Both the position numbers and the translations under genes were made by a program. Shown here piece by piece: positions 7,156-7,544 of a stretch of 7,544 nt of DNA. The notes below the pieces were generated by a model. The model saw only the letters and a list, made by a program, of their open reading frames with translations. It made no database searches and was not told where the DNA came from. Within the stretch, counting starts at the first letter, position 1; the number at the start of each line of letters is the position of its first letter. Source of the stretch: an uncultured Burkholderiales bacterium (GTDB lineage: Bacteria > Pseudomonadota > Gammaproteobacteria > Burkholderiales > Burkholderiaceae_E); assembly GCA_903923345.1 (NCBI GenBank), contig CAIXXI010000461.1, positions 1 to 7,544 of the forward strand, read 5' to 3'.

Positions 7156-7186
7156 GGGCAAGGCCGAATCGAGTCCGGACTTGCCC
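7156..7186 (-). repeat. 31-base inverted repeat directly upstream of pilA
   Basis: Read on the minus strand, the outer arms GGGCAAG (7186-7180) and CTTGCCC (7162-7156) pair perfectly. After one T/C mismatch, the inner arms CCGGA (7178-7174) and TTCGG (7168-7164) also pair, with one G-T wobble, around a 5-base loop. The 3' arm is followed by TTATTCATTT, a loosely T-rich tail, and the pilA ribosome site lies 16 bases beyond. It could be a leader hairpin, an attenuator or a protein-binding palindrome. A GG-N10-GC pair (GG at 7176-7175, GC at 7164-7163) lies inside it at sigma-54 spacing, but the flanking bases fit that consensus poorly. Confidence 0.55.
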
Positions 7187-7210
7187 CAATCTCGCAACAC
7201 TTTGCACACG

Positions 7211-7243
7211 AAAAAAAAGGGGGTCGCAGTACGACCCCCCTTT
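7211..7243 (-). terminator. Rho-independent terminator after the upstream pilin
   Basis: On the minus strand a perfect 8-base stem, GGGGGTCG with CGACCCCC, surrounds the loop TACTG and is followed by eight T residues (7218-7211). A G-T pair and three A-T pairs can extend the stem to 12. This is a textbook intrinsic terminator, placed 43 bases after the stop codon of the upstream pilin. It would end that pilin's transcript before pilA. Confidence 0.93.
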
Positions 7244-7286
7244 CCTGCTGACGACGCGATGGTGTGCTGTCGTCGCATGCCCTCGC

Positions 7287-7544
7287 TTATCGGCACTCGG
7301 CCGGAACGTACTTCTTGTCAGTGGTGGTCGCGCACTTCCAGGTCACCGAGGTTTGGGTCGGGGTGGTGTCGGCCACCCAGATCGGCGTCGGGGTGAGCGT
7401 CACGACAAAAGTGGCGGCCTTGGGAGTGCCCGTCACCGTGATGATGCCGGTGCCGCCGACTCCAACCGATGCCACATTCGTGGTCGCCGCCGGTGCTGCC
7501 CATCCTGCAGCAGCGCCACCGGATGCAACCGGTGTGCCGTTCAT
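7287..7544 (-). CDS. Second type IV pilin, C-terminal part (5' end outside window)
   Basis: The last 85 codons of a pilin whose start lies beyond the right edge; the Met at the edge is probably internal. The segment resembles the globular half of PilA-type pilins (PF00114): NVASVGVGGTGIITVTGT, then a FVVTLTPTP strand, then VTWKC and the terminal PAECR. The disulfide-bounded D-loop has 12 residues between the cysteines (ATTTDKKYVPAE), the same spacing as the P. aeruginosa PAK pilin and much shorter than the 22 of the neighbouring pilA. Both pilins end in the same five residues, but the rest of the visible part is clearly different, so this is an old or divergent paralogue rather than a recent duplicate. 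The stop is TAA and a strong terminator follows. The prepilin leader and N-terminal helix cannot be seen. Confidence 0.9.
   Translation of the reverse strand: MNGTPVASGGAAAGWAAPAATTNVASVGVGGTGIITVTGTPKAATFVVTLTPTPIWVADTTPTQTSVTWKCATTTDKKYVPAECR

Noticed and set aside
7194..7207. TTGC preceded by a TG at sigma-54 spacing just after the terminator
   Set aside because: The nearly invariant -24 GG is missing, and the predicted start would fall inside the left arm of the inverted repeat.
7250..7274. Six-base inverted repeat GACGAC/GTCGTC just after the upstream pilin stop
   Set aside because: It has a short stem with a 13-base loop, no T-tract, and sits next to a far stronger terminator, so it is likely chance.

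Overview
The window is GC-rich and densely coding, and its gene content points to a gammaproteobacterium with twitching motility. The evidence is a Pil-Chp type IV pilus chemosensory cluster, PilA-type pilins with a Cys-bounded C-terminal loop, and a TfpX/TfpZ pilin accessory protein. A Xanthomonadales-like or related high-GC lineage is a reasonable guess, but nothing here fixes the genus.

Layout: all genes lie on the minus strand except thiE. Read in the direction of transcription from the right-hand edge, the order is: the 3' end of a type IV pilin (7544-7287, N-terminus outside the window); a strong rho-independent terminator (7243-7211); a second inverted repeat just upstream of the next gene (7186-7156); a complete type IV pilin, pilA (7130-6648); a TfpX/TfpZ pilin accessory membrane protein (6494-5607); thiE (thiamine phosphate synthase) on the plus strand (4922-5572), convergent with tfpX; a rubredoxin gene (4804-4622), divergent from thiE; then pilG, pilH, pilI, pilJ and the 5' end of chpA, closely packed and running off the left edge.

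How the genes work together: PilJ is the membrane chemoreceptor. PilI is its CheW-type adaptor to the very large hybrid kinase ChpA. PilG and PilH are the two CheY-like outputs, which in Pseudomonas aeruginosa modulate pilus extension and retraction and surface-dependent cAMP signalling. The pilins are the filament subunits, and the TfpX/TfpZ family assists pilin assembly or stability. Pilus structural genes and the machinery that controls them are thus separated here only by rubredoxin and thiE. There is no pilK (CheR-type methyltransferase) between pilJ and chpA, because those two genes overlap by 4 bases.

Most of the window matches well-known families. I do not see a new defence, mobile or biosynthetic system. 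The best candidates for a second look are the pilin-pilin junction (terminator plus a long inverted repeat), the two pilins with D-loops of very different size, the long proline/glutamine-rich cytoplasmic tail predicted for PilJ, and the missing pilK. No stretch longer than 300 bases lacks a gene. I saw no tRNA, rRNA, CRISPR array or insertion sequence.
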